DNA of 7,202 nucleotides from Pseudomonadota bacterium (GCA_018241985.1 JAFECV010000106.1:1-7202); one strand, 5' to 3'. Positions 1 to 5,482 are shown, counted from the first letter of the stretch. Notes: generated from the letters alone by a model not told the origin. Translations and numbers: made by a program.

Positions 1-202
1 TGCCCTCGACAGACCTTTGCAGATGTTCTACGGCTTCGCCGAGCATGCGAAACCACTTTTCACGGCGACGCTCCAGCGGTGGAGCAAAGACGGTCTCAAG
101 AAGGACGGTGAGGGCATTCCCCGCTACCGGCACCATGCCAGTGACCGCTTTAATGGCAGCGTGTACTGTATCTCCACCCGTGCGATCTGGCAACTCGTTC
201 AT
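1..202 (-). CDS. Unrecognised protein, N-terminal part only (runs off left edge)
   Basis: Reading the minus strand from the ATG at 202 gives 67 codons without a stop to the window edge. The protein starts MNELPDRTGG. A hydrophobic or amphipathic segment follows at about residues 20-40 (VTGMVPVAGNALTVLLETVF), then a basic stretch APPLERRREKW at 40-50, then a helical region. This looks like genuine protein: there is a clear helix-type pattern and the plus-strand ORF over the same bases is unconvincing. The PPLxxRRxxW stretch after a VPVxG segment reminds me of uncharacterised bacterial proteins often found among accessory genes, but I cannot name a family and give no function. No good Shine-Dalgarno sequence precedes the ATG. 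A candidate promoter lies just upstream and would give a leader of only about 12 bases. The C-terminal part is outside the window. Confidence 0.62.
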   Translation of the reverse strand, partial: MNELPDRTGGDTVHAAIKAVTGMVPVAGNALTVLLETVFAPPLERRREKWFRMLGEAVEHLQRSVEG

Positions 203-220
203 CTGTGAAATTTAACGAAT

Positions 221-250
221 AATTTAGGTCGCCCGTCGTAGGCGAGTCAA
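221..250 (-). promoter_or_regulatory. Candidate sigma70-type promoter for the left-edge gene
   Basis: On the minus strand TTGACT (250-245) is followed after 18 bases by TAAATT (226-221). These match the -35 and -10 consensus at 5/6 and 4/6 positions. Transcription would start near 214, some 12 bases before the ATG at 202. The 9-base direct repeat AAATTTAAC (plus strand, 208-216 and 260-268) flanks it. This is sequence resemblance only. Confidence 0.35.
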
Positions 251-278
251 CATGAGCGAAAATTTAACAATAGCCATT

Positions 279-557
279 CTATTTGCAGGAAAATTGAACT
301 TCCGCGCCCGCGTAAGAAGAGCCTGGTGTGTACGGCTTCGCATCCGAACTTTGCACCAACATTTGCTTCCCTTGTCTTGCACAAAATGCAGAGGCTTCTT
401 TCAGAATTTCTACTTTCGTGGCACTACCGTTCCATGCCATTGCGTCTTCTTTTTCGTAAACGTAGTTTCCCCCTCCTAAATCCACAATGCCTGAATTGGT
501 CGCACATCCGGAGAGTGCGGCGGCAGCAATGGCAACAGACAACATAACTTTTTTCAT
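279..557 (-). CDS. Small putative lipoprotein of unknown function
   Basis: This is a 92-aa protein with a classical lipoprotein signal: MKK, a hydrophobic core, and the lipobox LSGC with the lipidated cysteine at residue 18. The mature part is about 75 residues. It begins ATNSGIVDLGGGNYVYEKED and has two cysteines (C59 and C91, the latter next to last) that could form a disulfide in the periplasm. Small lipoproteins of this layout, with a G-rich start, a central helix containing the first cysteine and a terminal xVQFxC strand, occur widely in proteobacteria and phages without a known role. I cannot assign a function. The start is firm: AAAGGAG lies 5 bases before the ATG. Codon use is less GC-biased than in the housekeeping genes to the right, which fits an accessory origin. 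No clear terminator follows the stop. Confidence 0.85.
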   Translation of the reverse strand: MKKVMLSVAIAAAALSGCATNSGIVDLGGGNYVYEKEDAMAWNGSATKVEILKEASAFCARQGKQMLVQSSDAKPYTPGSSYAGAEVQFSCK

Positions 558-801
558 AATTTCTCCTTTGAACTAACTAGGGACGGTGTGCACAACTCAG
601 CCACTCAGCTGGCAGTGCAACTTCGCGGCAAATATTATCACCTTCCGCGTAGCTTTCGCATGGTGCCTCCTCGAATCCGTGATTAATTCATGATATTCGT
701 GCCCGACCAGCGCGGTTTCGCGACATGCCGCAACGGCCTGAACCCACTCCGCCCCGCAACGAACCGGCTCGGCCTCTGCGGTGTGCCAAGGCGGTCGTGA
801 A
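558..801. other. Gene-poor stretch between lipoprotein and flavodoxin-like gene
   Basis: I see no convincing complete gene in these 244 bases. The minus strand holds a stop-free stretch at 687-577 that reads like protein but has no start codon. A strong GGAGG motif on the minus strand (around 665-674) precedes only a 7-codon ORF, MRKLRGR. A short hairpin CGCG-GTTT-CGCG lies at 711-722. No convincing promoter for the lipoprotein gene could be placed; a GATAAT hexamer is present on the minus strand but lacks a matching -35 element. Confidence 0.5.
563..569 (-). promoter_or_regulatory. Strong ribosome binding site of the small lipoprotein
   Basis: The minus-strand sequence AAAGGAG ends 5 bases before the ATG at 557. 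It fixes the start codon and marks this ORF, not the overlapping plus-strand ORFs, as the real gene. Confidence 0.8.
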
Positions 802-1293
802 TCAGAACACCCCCAGCGCCAGCCCCACCGCCAACGCCGCGCCGTATTCTTCAGCGCGCGCGAGGTCGTCGAGTGGGATCAGCTTGGGCGCAAGGATGGC
901 CTCGGGCGTCTGCGCATGCGTGCAGACGATCAACGCAGGAGCGGCGGCCTTCAGCCGCCAGCCGGTCGCGATGCGCTCGATCTGACGCGCGGCGTTGCTG
1001 CCGTCGCTGCCGGCGCAGATCAGCGTGGCGTAGGGCCGGCCCTGGATGCGGTCGAGCACGGGGTAGTAGCAGCGGTCGAAGAAGTCCTTCATCAGGCCGG
1101 CCATCGCGGCCAGGTTCTCGGGGGTCGCGAACAGGTAGCCGTCAGCGGCCAGCACATCGTCCGGTCCGGCTTGGCGCGCGTGCAGCAAGCGCACCTGCAC
1201 CTGGCTTTCGGTGCGCGCACCACGGGCGGCCGCCTGCGCCAGTTGCAGCGTGCCGCCGGTCATCGTGTGGTAGACGATCAGCAGGGTTTTCAT
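802..1293 (-). CDS. Flavodoxin-like / NAD(P)H-dependent FMN reductase family protein
   Basis: This 163-aa protein has a flavodoxin fold. It opens with a strand, MKTLLIVYH, running into the phosphate-binding loop TMTGGT at about residues 10-15. The second flavin-site segment, FATPENLAAMAGLMKDFFDR (55-74), matches the GTPxxxxxMSGxMKxFFDR pattern of FMN-dependent reductases. A third strand-loop (ATLICAGSDGS, 89-99) completes the FMN site. It probably binds FMN and carries out a cytoplasmic redox reaction; substrate and electron partner cannot be told from sequence. The reading frame is open upstream to 1641, but the family-typical start is the ATG at 1293, immediately before the first strand. 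The 116 upstream residues overlap brnT on the opposite strand and look like shadow. The ribosome binding site is weak. The gene appears monocistronic. Confidence 0.85.
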   Translation of the reverse strand: MKTLLIVYHTMTGGTLQLAQAAARGARTESQVQVRLLHARQAGPDDVLAADGYLFATPENLAAMAGLMKDFFDRCYYPVLDRIQGRPYATLICAGSDGSNAARQIERIATGWRLKAAAPALIVCTHAQTPEAILAPKLIPLDDLARAEEYGAALAVGLALGVF

Positions 1294-1403
1294 CGTGTCC
1301 GGTGGGTGTGGATTCTCGCGCCATTCATCGATGTTCTCTGCCGCACGGGTAGCATGCCGCAAACGGCAGATCGACACCGGCACCTCCCGGCGATGCGGGG
1401 CAC

Positions 1404-1409
1404 AGGGGA
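1404..1409 (+). promoter_or_regulatory. Ribosome binding site before the HigA-like short ORF
   Basis: AGGGGA ends 5 bases before the ATG at 1415. It is the only good ribosome binding site upstream of brnT and supports translation of the short ORF there. Confidence 0.5.
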
Positions 1410-1414
1410 AAGAC

Positions 1415-1495
1415 ATGTTCAAGAGCGGCATGCGCCCGGTACACCCAGGCGAACCCCGAAACGTATTGACAAAATCAATACATTGGCTACCATGA
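1415..1495 (+). pseudogene. HigA-like antitoxin remnant, 26 codons
   Basis: A good ribosome binding site precedes an ORF that begins MFKSGMRPVHPGE. This is the characteristic N-terminus of HigA-type XRE antitoxins, which typically read M..(R)P.HPGE(V)LREE and continue for about 95-105 residues. After the HPGE codons, which end at 1453, the resemblance stops. The ORF continues through the inverted repeat and ends at TGA 1493-1495. No helix-turn-helix domain remains, so it cannot be a working HigA. The stop overlaps the brnT start as ATGA, so ribosomes finishing this ORF could re-start on brnT, which has no good site of its own. I read it as the stub of a lost higBA locus joined to brnTA near 1453; no higB toxin is visible upstream. 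The alternative is a chance or functional leader peptide. Confidence 0.5.
1463..1481 (+). promoter_or_regulatory. Inverted repeat, candidate BrnA operator and promoter element
   Basis: GTATTGA-CAAAA-TCAATAC is a perfect 7-bp inverted repeat ending 10 bases before the brnT ATG. It contains a consensus -35 hexamer TTGACA (1466-1471). The best -10 in register, TACCAT (1488-1493), overlaps the start codon, so the promoter role is uncertain. BrnTA loci are known to be repressed by BrnA, a ribbon-helix-helix protein, binding palindromes in the promoter region. The position fits such an operator. Confidence 0.45.
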
Positions 1496-1793
1496 AACCT
1501 GCGGACGTTCATTACGAAGTCAACGGCGACTGGTTCATCTGGAACCGCGACAAGGCCGAACTGAACTGGCGCAAGCATGGCGTGCGCTTTGAAGAAGCGG
1601 CAGCGTATTCGGCGACCCGTTCTTCGTGCTGACGGATGCATCGCGCAACGATGAGGCGCGCGATGCGGCCATCGGTTTCGACATGCATGCGCGGCTGCTG
1701 TTCGTCGTGCACATCGAGATCGAGGCCACGTGCATACGCATCATCTCCGCGCGCCGCGCGGAACCTCGTGAGGAGGCCCTTTATGCTGACTGA
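1492..1793 (+). pseudogene. brnT: BrnT-type toxin gene with frameshift
   Basis: The first frame gives MKPADVHYEVNGDWFIWNRD, then KAELNWRKHGVRFEEAAA, which is the BrnT pattern (F-x-W-D-x-x-K-A-x-x-N-x-x-K-H-G-V-x-F-x-E-A). The frame then runs into a stop at 1630-1632. Restoring one base after 1605 lets the family pattern continue: VFGDPFFVLTD, a central R/D-rich turn, GFDMHARLLFVVH, and IRIISARRAEPREEALYAD to TGA 1791-1793. The restored product would be 100 aa, the usual size. BrnT is a ribonuclease with a RelE-like fold, neutralised by BrnA. The junction GCGGCAGCGTAT has no slippery heptamer, so programmed -1 frameshifting is unlikely. The gene is either inactivated, or the deletion is a sequencing or assembly error. 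Translation may be coupled to the preceding short ORF. Confidence 0.82.
1771..1776 (+). promoter_or_regulatory. Ribosome binding site of the antitoxin, inside the toxin gene
   Basis: AGGAGG lies 6 bases before the ATG at 1783 and inside the 3' end of brnT. It lets the antitoxin be translated on its own, which matters because the toxin frame terminates early at 1632. Confidence 0.75.
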
Positions 1794-2103
1794 CCGCCTG
1801 AAGACCCGTTTGACCAAGGATCGGCCGATGACCTCGATCACGCTGCGCATTCCCGTGGATGTGGTCGAGTCGATGAAGGCCATTGCGCCGCAGCGCGGCT
1901 TTTCCGGCTACCAGGCGCTGCTCAAGTCCTACCTGAGCGAAGGGCTGCGCCGCGATGAGCAGCAATTCGGCGCCGGGACGCATGCGCGCCTGATCGAGGC
2001 GCTCAAGCGCCACGGGGTGTCTGCCGAGGTGATCGAGCAGGCCGAGCGCGAGGTGACGGCGCGCGTGATTCAGCGCGCGCGTGTGAACCCCAGCGCCTCG
2101 TGA
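1783..2103 (+). CDS. brnA: BrnA/CopG-type ribbon-helix-helix antitoxin
   Basis: This 106-aa protein has a ribbon-helix-helix DNA-binding segment at about residues 16-57. A strand MTSITLRIPVDV is followed by helix VVESMKAIA, a turn QRGFSGYQ, and helix ALLKSYLSEGLRR. The C-terminal part (about 58-106) is charged and helical and would be the toxin-contacting region. It should bind and neutralise BrnT and repress the locus, probably at the palindrome upstream. The start at 1783 is supported by AGGAGG (1771-1776) six bases upstream; M16 at 1828 would be a poorer choice. It overlaps the toxin's 3' end by 11 bases, the normal toxin-first order of brnTA. The antitoxin is intact while the toxin is frameshifted. 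The longer frame from 1636 has no support. It could equally be called a CopG-family regulator; the brnA name rests mainly on its partner. Confidence 0.82.
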   Translation: MLTDRLKTRLTKDRPMTSITLRIPVDVVESMKAIAPQRGFSGYQALLKSYLSEGLRRDEQQFGAGTHARLIEALKRHGVSAEVIEQAEREVTARVIQRARVNPSAS

Positions 2104-2106
2104 AAC

Positions 2107-2125
2107 CGCCGGCAAGGAGCCGGCG
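2107..2125. terminator. GC hairpin in the convergent gap, possible bidirectional terminator
   Basis: CGCCGGC-AAGGA-GCCGGCG is a perfect 7-bp stem with a 5-base loop. It sits in the 23-base gap between the antitoxin stop (2103) and the stop of the convergent PLP enzyme gene (2127). Neither strand has a proper U-run after the stem (CTTACG on plus, GTTTCA on minus). It is therefore a weak intrinsic terminator at best, but the position is right for insulating the two units. Confidence 0.5.
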
Positions 2126-2126
2126 C

Positions 2127-3341
2127 TTACGTCACCGCACCCCGCGCATCGACACGGATCACGCGCTCGATCTTGCCGTGCGCGAGCCCGCCGCGCACGC
2201 CGACCATGCGGTCGTGCAGGTTCACGGTCGGGTCGCAGTGGCCGGGGATCAGCCACAGCGTATCGCCAAGCGTCGGCAGCGGCCCGCCGCGCGCGGCGGC
2301 GCGCAGGATGCCGTGCTCGTCGCCGCCGTTCTCGAACACGAGCGCGGGGTCGCCCGGCAACGGGTGCACGACCGGCAGACCGGAGTCGATCGCGTGGCTC
2401 TTGTGGCCGGCGTCGCACACCGCGTGGTCGGCGGCGACGCTGATCACCTGGGTCTTGACGAACAGCGCCTGGTCGAACTGCGGCTGCGCCGGGTCGGGGT
2501 CGTTCTTCGCATAGTCGGCGTCCATGAACAGGAACGATCCGGGCTGCAGTTCGCCATAGACCCCGCTCGCGGCCTCGAGCGCGAAGGTGCCGGTGCCGGC
2601 GCCGGTGACCAATCCAACAGGAATACCTTGCGCCTCGATCGCCTGCCGGGTGCGGACGGCCGCGTCGACCGCCTGCGCGATCGCGTCGCGCCGCTCGTGC
2701 ACGCTGCGCAGGTGCTGCGCGTTGCCGTGGTAGGCCTGCAGCCCGGCGAACACCAGCGTGCGGTGGCGCTCGATCTCCTGCACCAGTTCGAGCGCGGCCG
2801 CGCCGGGCGCGACGCCGCAGCGGCCCTGGCCGACGTCGATCTCGACGAACACGTCGATCGTCAGGCGCCCGGCCGACCCGTCCGCCGCCGCCATCGCCTC
2901 GGCCAGTCCGAGCGCGCCGACCATGCTGTCGACCGCGACCGCGAGGCGCCCGCCGACGCTGCCCAGGTTGCGCGCGAGCGTCGCGACGCGCGCGAGCTTC
3001 ATCGGTGCGATCACCTCGTTGCTGATGAAGATATCGCGCACGCCGCCGGCGGCCAGCGCCTCGGCTTCGGATGTCTTCTGCACGCAGACGCCGATCGCGC
3101 CGGCCTGCACCTGGAGCCTCGCGAGCTGCGCGCTCTTGTGCAGCTTGGCGTGCGGGCGCCAGCGCAGGTCGTGCTTCTTCGCGAACTCGGCCATGCGATG
3201 CAGATTGCGGTCCATCGCATCGAGGTCGATCACCAGCGCCGGCGTGTCGATCGCCGAGACAGGCTGGCCCTTGAGCCGCTGCGCCGCCGCGTCGGCCTGC
3301 GCCGCGCGCGCCTCAGGCGGTGGTTTCGTCGAGATGCTCAT
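2127..3341 (-). CDS. D-threonine aldolase-like PLP enzyme (alanine-racemase fold type III, DSD1 family)
   Basis: This 404-aa protein closely follows the D-threonine aldolase / D-3-hydroxyaspartate dehydratase family, including the Alcaligenes xylosoxidans enzyme as I recall it. The N-terminal half is a PLP-binding TIM barrel: IDTPALVIDLDAMDRNL (31-47), then WRPHAKLHK (61-69) with the Schiff-base lysine at about K66. SEAEAL, FISNEV, VEIDVGQGRCGV and LQAYHGNAQH are further family blocks, and GYP-like VYGELQPGSF follows. The C-terminal beta domain carries PGHCDPTVNLHD, giving the metal-binding pair H368 and D370 seen in metal-dependent D-threonine aldolases. The likely reaction is retro-aldol cleavage of D-threonine-type 3-hydroxy amino acids to glycine and an aldehyde, or dehydration of a D-hydroxy amino acid; sequence does not settle which. 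The start at 3341 overlaps the phosphatase gene by 29 bases and has no good ribosome binding site, so translation is probably coupled. Confidence 0.88.
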   Translation of the reverse strand: MSISTKPPPEARAAQADAAAQRLKGQPVSAIDTPALVIDLDAMDRNLHRMAEFAKKHDLRWRPHAKLHKSAQLARLQVQAGAIGVCVQKTSEAEALAAGGVRDIFISNEVIAPMKLARVATLARNLGSVGGRLAVAVDSMVGALGLAEAMAAADGSAGRLTIDVFVEIDVGQGRCGVAPGAAALELVQEIERHRTLVFAGLQAYHGNAQHLRSVHERRDAIAQAVDAAVRTRQAIEAQGIPVGLVTGAGTGTFALEAASGVYGELQPGSFLFMDADYAKNDPDPAQPQFDQALFVKTQVISVAADHAVCDAGHKSHAIDSGLPVVHPLPGDPALVFENGGDEHGILRAAARGGPLPTLGDTLWLIPGHCDPTVNLHDRMVGVRGGLAHGKIERVIRVDARGAVT

Positions 3342-3951
3342 CGTCGAGGTGCGTGGTGTCGGCCCAGCCGACCAGCGTGAAGCCCTGTGGCGTCCACAGC
3401 AGCCGGTTCACCGCGGCGTTGGCCAGCATCCAGGTGCGCGGCGCCTGCAGCTCCTGGCGCGTGGCCGCGCGGTACAGCACGTCGAGCACGCCGCCGTGCG
3501 CGACCAGCACGATCAGCTCGCCCGCGTGCCGCGCCGCGAGCGCCTCGGCGCAGCGCGTGACGCGCTCGCGAAACACGAGCAGCGATTCGCCGCCCTCCGG
3601 CGCGAACACCGGATCGCGCCGGCGCCAGAGCAGCGACTGCTCGGGCCATTCGGCCTCGATCTCGGAGAAGGTGTGCCCCTGGAAGCGCCCGAACTCGCGC
3701 TCGCGCAGGCCCGGGTCGGTACGCACCGGCACGCCGGTCGCGGTGGCCAGCGCCTGCGCGGTCTCCAGCGCGCGGCGCAGGTCGCTCGAATAGATCGCGC
3801 GCACCGGCTCGTCGGCGAGCGCGGCGGCCATGCGCTGCGCCTGCCAGCGGCCGGTCGCGTCGAGCGGGATGTCGAGCTGGCCCTGTACCCGGTTCGCCCG
3901 GTTCCAGGCAGTCTGGCCGTGGCGGATCGCGAGAAGACGGGTCGCTTGCAT
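3313..3951 (-). CDS. Histidine phosphatase family protein (phosphoglycerate mutase-like)
   Basis: The 212-aa protein has the full set of branch-1 histidine phosphatase residues. RHGQT at 10-14 holds the phosphorylated His11, and R21 and R59/R60 (SSDLRRALETA) help bind phosphate. The acid residue E84 lies in GLREREFGRFQG, and the second histidine is H152 in VAHGGV. It is a soluble cytoplasmic hydrolase of phosphate esters; such genes are variously annotated as phosphoglycerate mutase, alpha-ribazole phosphatase or simply family members. No cobalamin genes lie nearby, so a CobC role is not supported. I chose the ATG at 3951 because the family starts a few residues before the first strand (QATRLLAIRHG). 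The frame upstream to 4020 would overlap the lipoprotein gene. The gap to that gene is only 7 bases, implying co-transcription. Confidence 0.88.
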   Translation of the reverse strand: MQATRLLAIRHGQTAWNRANRVQGQLDIPLDATGRWQAQRMAAALADEPVRAIYSSDLRRALETAQALATATGVPVRTDPGLREREFGRFQGHTFSEIEAEWPEQSLLWRRRDPVFAPEGGESLLVFRERVTRCAEALAARHAGELIVLVAHGGVLDVLYRAATRQELQAPRTWMLANAAVNRLLWTPQGFTLVGWADTTHLDDEHLDETTA

Positions 3952-3958
3952 GAGAGGT

Positions 3959-4528
3959 TCAGCGTGGAATGCGGATATCGACCTGGCGCGGGCCGGACGG
4001 CGGGGTCGGAAACCCCTCAAGCGCCGCGGCGAACATCACGGGAAGAATGCGTCGGCTGTCGGGCCAGGGGCCGTCGTGCACCGCGTGCGTCTCGTACACC
4101 ACCTGGTGATTGTGCAGGTCGCGGATCACCACCGACACTTCGCGATGGTACCAGGGCGGCTCCGGCGGCGCGCCCCAGAAGCCGCCCCAATGGCCCCAGC
4201 CCGGACCCCAGCCATAAGGCCAGGGCGATCCCCAGGGCGAGATCATCGGCATCACCTGGGCGCTGACCTCGACCCCGTAGCGCGGGTTCTTGTCGCTCTG
4301 CTGCAGGCCGACGTTCGCCAGCGCCGGTTCGGCCATCGCCTCGAGCTCGGCCTGCGCACTGCCTTGCGCCTGCTGCGACGGCAGCCGCTCGAACCGGTAG
4401 CTCGCGCCGGCCGGCAGCGCCGCCAGCGTGGAAAAACTGCGCACGTCGCTGTCGACCAGCAGCGTGGTCGCGCAGCCGGCCAGCAGCAGGCCGAGCAGCA
4501 GCAGTGCAGTCGTGGCGAGCCGTCGCAT
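3959..4528 (-). CDS. DUF4136-type putative lipoprotein
   Basis: The 189-aa protein has a lipoprotein signal MRRLATTALLLLGLLLAGC with the lipidated cysteine at residue 19. The mature protein has the layout of DUF4136 domains: VDSDVRSFSTLAALPAGASYRF near the start, a helix with LEAMAEPALANVGLQQ (62-77), a Y-G-V-E-V-S-A-Q-V strand, then WYHREVSVVIRDLHNHQVVYETHAVHDG (126-153). The family is of unknown function and probably sits in the outer membrane facing the periplasm. Unusual is a segment at 96-126 rich in Trp, Gly and Pro with seven tryptophans (W99, 103, 107, 111, 114, 118, 126). The start is supported by AGGA 5 bases upstream. It lies 18 bases after ttcA and 7 before the phosphatase gene. 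The function is unknown; the neighbours do not suggest one. Confidence 0.85.
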   Translation of the reverse strand: MRRLATTALLLLGLLLAGCATTLLVDSDVRSFSTLAALPAGASYRFERLPSQQAQGSAQAELEAMAEPALANVGLQQSDKNPRYGVEVSAQVMPMISPWGSPWPYGWGPGWGHWGGFWGAPPEPPWYHREVSVVIRDLHNHQVVYETHAVHDGPWPDSRRILPVMFAAALEGFPTPPSGPRQVDIRIPR

Positions 4529-4546
4529 CGAGTTCCTGTGCTTCGT

Positions 4547-5482
4547 TCAATCCTCTTGCAGCGCCGGCACCGTCGGCGCGAAGGTCTCCGGGTCGAACGC
4601 CCGGTCGCCTTCGCTGTCGGGCACGCCGCTGGCGCGCAGGCCCCGGAAGTCATGCAGCGCCGAATCCATCAGGTGCGAGGGCACGACGTGCTGCAGCGCA
4701 TGGGCCATGTTTTCGATCCGGCCCGGGTGCTTCTTGTTCCATTCGCGCAGCATCGCGCCGACCTGCTTGCGCTGCAGGTTGTCCTGGCTGCCGCACAGCG
4801 TGCACGGGATGATCGGGAACTTGCGGTGCTCGGCCCAGCGCGCGAGGTCTTCCTCGGGCACGTAGGCGAGCGGGCGGATCACGATGTGGCGGCCGTCGTC
4901 GCTGACCAATTTGGGCGGCATGCCCTTCAGCTTGCCGGCGAAGAACAGGTTCAGAAAGAACGTCTGCAGCATGTCGTCGCGGTGGTGGCCGAGCGCGATC
5001 CGGGTCGCTCCGAGTTCGTCGGCGACCCGGTACAGGATGCCGCGGCGCAGCCGGCTGCACAGGCTGCACAGCGTCTTGCCCTCGGGGATCACGCGCTTGA
5101 CGATGCTGTAGGTGTCCTGGTTCTCGATGTGGAACGGCACGCCGATGCCGCGCAGGTACTCGGGCAGCACGTGCTCGGGAAAGCCGGGCTGCTTCTGGTC
5201 CAGGTTCACCGCCACCAGTTCGAAGCGCACCGGCGCGCGCGCCTGGAGTTTGAGCAGGATGTCGAGCAGGCCGTAGCTGTCCTTGCCGCCGGAGACGCAG
5301 ACCATCACCCGGTCGCCTTCCTCGATCATCGCGTAGTCGGCGATCGCGCGACCGACCTCGCGGCACAGGCGCTTCTCGAGCTTCTTCGTCTCGCGCTCGG
5401 CGCGCGGGTCCGTGCGTTCGAGCGACGCGGCCTCGTCGGCGATGGGTTGCGCGATCGTGGGCGCATTCATTTGCGCGTTCAT
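4547..5482 (-). CDS. ttcA: tRNA 2-thiocytidine(32) synthetase TtcA
   Basis: This 311-aa protein, the same length as I recall for the E. coli enzyme, is an adenylating sulfurtransferase that converts C32 of certain tRNAs to 2-thiocytidine. The PP-loop SGGKDS is at 64-69 after VMVCV. The family's cysteine pairs are C139/C142 ([10 protein letters not shown]) and C227/C230 ([15 protein letters not shown]); in TtcA three such cysteines hold the oxygen-sensitive 4Fe-4S cluster. [18 protein letters not shown] (164-181) is the other TtcA signature. The C-terminal motif [13 protein letters not shown] is also typical. The ORF is open upstream to 5692, but the ATG at 5482 is preceded by AAGGAA seven bases away and gives the usual length. 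It acts in the cytoplasm on tRNA with ATP and a cysteine-desulfurase sulfur source. It follows folB by 47 bases and is probably co-transcribed. Confidence 0.96.
   Translation of the reverse strand: MNAQMNAPTIAQPIADEAASLERTDPRAERETKKLEKRLCREVGRAIADYAMIEEGDRVMVCVSGGKDSYGLLDILLKLQARAPVRFELVAVNLDQKQPGFPEHVLPEYLRGIGVPFHIENQDTYSIVKRVIPEGKTLCSLCSRLRRGILYRVADELGATRIALGHHRDDMLQTFFLNLFFAGKLKGMPPKLVSDDGRHIVIRPLAYVPEEDLARWAEHRKFPIIPCTLCGSQDNLQRKQVGAMLREWNKKHPGRIENMAHALQHVVPSHLMDSALHDFRGLRASGVPDSEGDRAFDPETFAPTVPALQED

Noticed and set aside
17..208. Plus-strand 63-codon ORF at the left edge
   Set aside because: It lies opposite the more convincing minus-strand partial gene. It lacks a ribosome binding site and any recognisable pattern.
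252..547. Plus-strand ORFs over the small lipoprotein
   Set aside because: They are antisense to a gene with a perfect lipoprotein signal and strong ribosome binding site, and their composition is not protein-like.
640..655. GATAAT on the minus strand as a -10 box for the lipoprotein gene
   Set aside because: No acceptable -35 hexamer lies 16-18 bases upstream, so I do not call a promoter there.
711..722. Hairpin CGCG-GTTT-CGCG downstream of the flavodoxin-like gene
   Set aside because: The stem is only 4 bp, lies 80 bases past the stop, and has no U-run, so it is not a credible terminator.
1355..1368. Hairpin TGCCG-CAAA-CGGCA
   Set aside because: A 5-bp stem without a U-run in a high-GC region is expected by chance and does not follow any gene end.
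1600..1610. Programmed ribosomal frameshifting in brnT
   Set aside because: A -1 shift would restore the frame, but GCGGCAGCGTAT is not an X-XXY-YYZ slippery heptamer and no stimulatory structure is evident.
1294..1641. N-terminal extension of the flavodoxin-like protein up to 1641
   Set aside because: The added 116 residues overlap brnT and the HigA-like remnant on the other strand. The family begins at MKTLLIVYH.
2100..3380. Long plus-strand ORF (426 codons) opposite the PLP enzyme
   Set aside because: It is an Arg/Ala/Asp/His-rich shadow frame produced by high GC. All family motifs are on the minus strand.
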